This document shows, piece after piece, positions 5,318 to 6,477 of a DNA stretch of 6,477 nucleotides. Location of the stretch: the NCBI GenBank assembly GCA_026983855.1, contig JALSTE010000800.1:1-6477 (forward strand), given 5' to 3'. A program made the translations under genes and the position numbers. This stretch comes from Acidimicrobiia bacterium. Lineage in GTDB: Bacteria; Actinomycetota; Acidimicrobiia; Acidimicrobiales; Poriferisodalaceae. The notes under the pieces were generated by a model. The model was not told where the DNA came from. It made no database searches and saw only the letters and a list, made by a program, of their open reading frames with translations. Within the stretch, counting starts at the first letter, position 1. Each line of letters begins with the position of its first letter.

Positions 5318-6477
5318 CTACTTCTGGGTGCCGACCTTGAGTTCCCGGAAGGGGCTGGTGGTGTCGATACCGGGTTCCTTGGGCAGTCCCAGCACCCTCT
5401 CGCCCACGATGTTGCGCAGCACCTCGTCGGAACCACCGGCGATGTGCATGGCCGGCTCACCCAGCACGTAACCGGACCAGGTGTAGGTGCCCCACTCCCC
5501 GGTGTCGGCCGTGAGCCGGGGGCCCAGTATGCGCCCGATCAGGTTGGACGTGGCCCTCATCGAGCGGGTCAGTCCCAGCTTGGCCAGGGTCATCTCGGGC
5601 CCGGGGTTGCGACCGGCGGCCAGGGCCCCCATGGTGCGCATGTTCGAATACGCCAGCACCTTGTTGTACGTGTAGATCCTCATCAGCTCCTGGCGGATGA
5701 GGGGATCGTCGGCGACCCCGAAGTGGCGGGCGGTCTCGAGCAGGCGGGTGAACCCCCCACCCATGCCCCCGCCGCCACCACCGCCGATGGAGGCCCTCTC
5801 GTTCATCAGGGTGGTGAGGGCCACGGCCCAGCCCTGATTGACGTCACCGAGGCGCCAGCGGTCGGGCACCCGGACATCGGTGAAGAAGACCTCGTTGAAG
5901 TTGGCCCCGCCGGTCATCTGGCGCAGGGGGACGATCTCCACCCCGGGGGACCTCATGTCCACCAGGAAGCCGGTCAGTCCCCGGTGCTTGGGCTGGTCGG
6001 GGTCGGTGCGGGCGATGACCTCCCCGATGTCGCTGTAGTGGGCGCCCGAGGTCCACACCTTCTGGCCGTTGATGACCCACTCGTCGCCGTCGCGTTCGGC
6101 CCTCATCTGGAGGCTGGCCAGATCGGACCCCGCCCCCGGCTCGCTGAAGAGCTGACAGGCCACGATGTCGCCCCGGTACATCTTCGGCAGCAGTTCGGCC
6201 GCCACCTCGGGTTGGGCGTGGGTGGCGATGGTGGGGGCGATCATTCCCAGCCCGATCCCGAAGAACCCGGTGGCGGGCACGTCGTAGCGGCTCTCCAGGT
6301 TGTTGAAAATGCGCTCATAGCTGCGGGGCAGCCCCCGGCCCCCCAGTTCGATCGGTCCGCTGATCCAGCCGAACCCGTGGTCGAACTTGAGCCTCCGCCA
6401 GGCCTTGGCCCGCTCCAGCTCCCGCTGCTCGGCCTCGCGGTCGACCTCCTCGAACAGGGCGGCGTCGTCGGAGCCCT
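5318..6477 (-). CDS. Acyl-CoA dehydrogenase (FadE type), N-terminus beyond right edge
   Basis: The - strand frame is open from the right edge (first full codon 6475-6473) to the stop at 5320-5318, giving 385 visible residues. GTG 6280 is internal: upstream codons continue with typical sequence (FDHGFGWISGPIELGGRGLP). Acyl-CoA dehydrogenases are FAD enzymes that form the alpha-beta double bond of acyl-CoA thioesters. Visible-residue landmarks are QLFSEPGAGSDLASLQ (108-123) and WVINGQKVWTSGAHYSD (133-149) for FAD/substrate contacts, GLTGFLVDM (166-174), NERASI (225-230), and the C-terminal IAGGSDEVLRNIVGERVLGLP (from 345). The MCAD-type catalytic Glu position is Gly347, while E226 in NERASI occupies the place used as base in isovaleryl-CoA dehydrogenase. 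A Gly7 run at 231-237 is odd. Perhaps 15-25 residues are missing. Chain-length or steroid-side-chain preference is unknown. Confidence 0.93.
   Translation of the reverse strand, partial: GSDDAALFEEVDREAEQRELERAKAWRRLKFDHGFGWISGPIELGGRGLPRSYERIFNNLESRYDVPATGFFGIGLGMIAPTIATHAQPEVAAELLPKMYRGDIVACQLFSEPGAGSDLASLQMRAERDGDEWVINGQKVWTSGAHYSDIGEVIARTDPDQPKHRGLTGFLVDMRSPGVEIVPLRQMTGGANFNEVFFTDVRVPDRWRLGDVNQGWAVALTTLMNERASIGGGGGGGMGGGFTRLLETARHFGVADDPLIRQELMRIYTYNKVLAYSNMRTMGALAAGRNPGPEMTLAKLGLTRSMRATSNLIGRILGPRLTADTGEWGTYTWSGYVLGEPAMHIAGGSDEVLRNIVGERVLGLPKEPGIDTTSPFRELKVGTQK

Overview
The window comes from a high-GC bacterial chromosome. Long runs of GGG/CCC, heavy use of G or C at third codon positions, GTG starts and the actinobacterial-looking RNase HII tail (NKGYPAP...RRSW) point to an actinomycete-type bacterium. 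The gene mix (FadE-type acyl-CoA dehydrogenase, limonene-monooxygenase-like flavin oxidoreductase, NrtR) would suit Acidimicrobiia, but that finer placement is only a guess. No rRNA, tRNA, transposase, phage or CRISPR sequence is visible. The content looks chromosomal, with two unusual repeat clusters between genes.

Layout: (1) 1-114, the last 37 codons of an unidentified + strand gene. (2) 146-245, a repeat cluster: a long hairpin overlapping a degenerate 39-bp tandem repeat that runs into the 5' region of the next gene. (3) rnhB (+), ribonuclease HII. (4) Convergent to it, a NrtR-type Nudix/winged-helix regulator (-). (5) A 96-bp AT-richer divergent control region holding two TGTCA-N3-TGACA palindromes that overlap candidate promoters in both directions. 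(6) A DraG-type ADP-ribosylglycohydrolase (+). (7) A 61-bp tandem repeat that includes the glycohydrolase stop codon. (8) A PPK2-family polyphosphate kinase (+). (9) A luciferase-like flavin-dependent oxidoreductase (+). (10) Convergent to it, an acyl-CoA dehydrogenase (-) whose N-terminus lies beyond the right edge.

The most interesting part is 1008-2948. NrtR proteins studied elsewhere are repressors of NAD metabolism that leave DNA when they bind ADP-ribose. Here the regulator is divergent from an enzyme family that releases ADP-ribose from modified proteins or small molecules, and the shared control region has two strong palindromes placed over both core promoters. The inferred model is an autoregulated ADP-ribose feedback switch: hydrolase product binds NrtR, and both genes are derepressed. 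NrtR also keeps a complete Nudix box, so it may degrade its own inducer. PPK2, next on the + strand, makes nucleoside phosphates from polyphosphate. A weak operator-like sequence lies near its start, but its membership of the same regulon is speculative. The flavin oxidoreductase and acyl-CoA dehydrogenase look like separate catabolic genes with no evident link to the switch.
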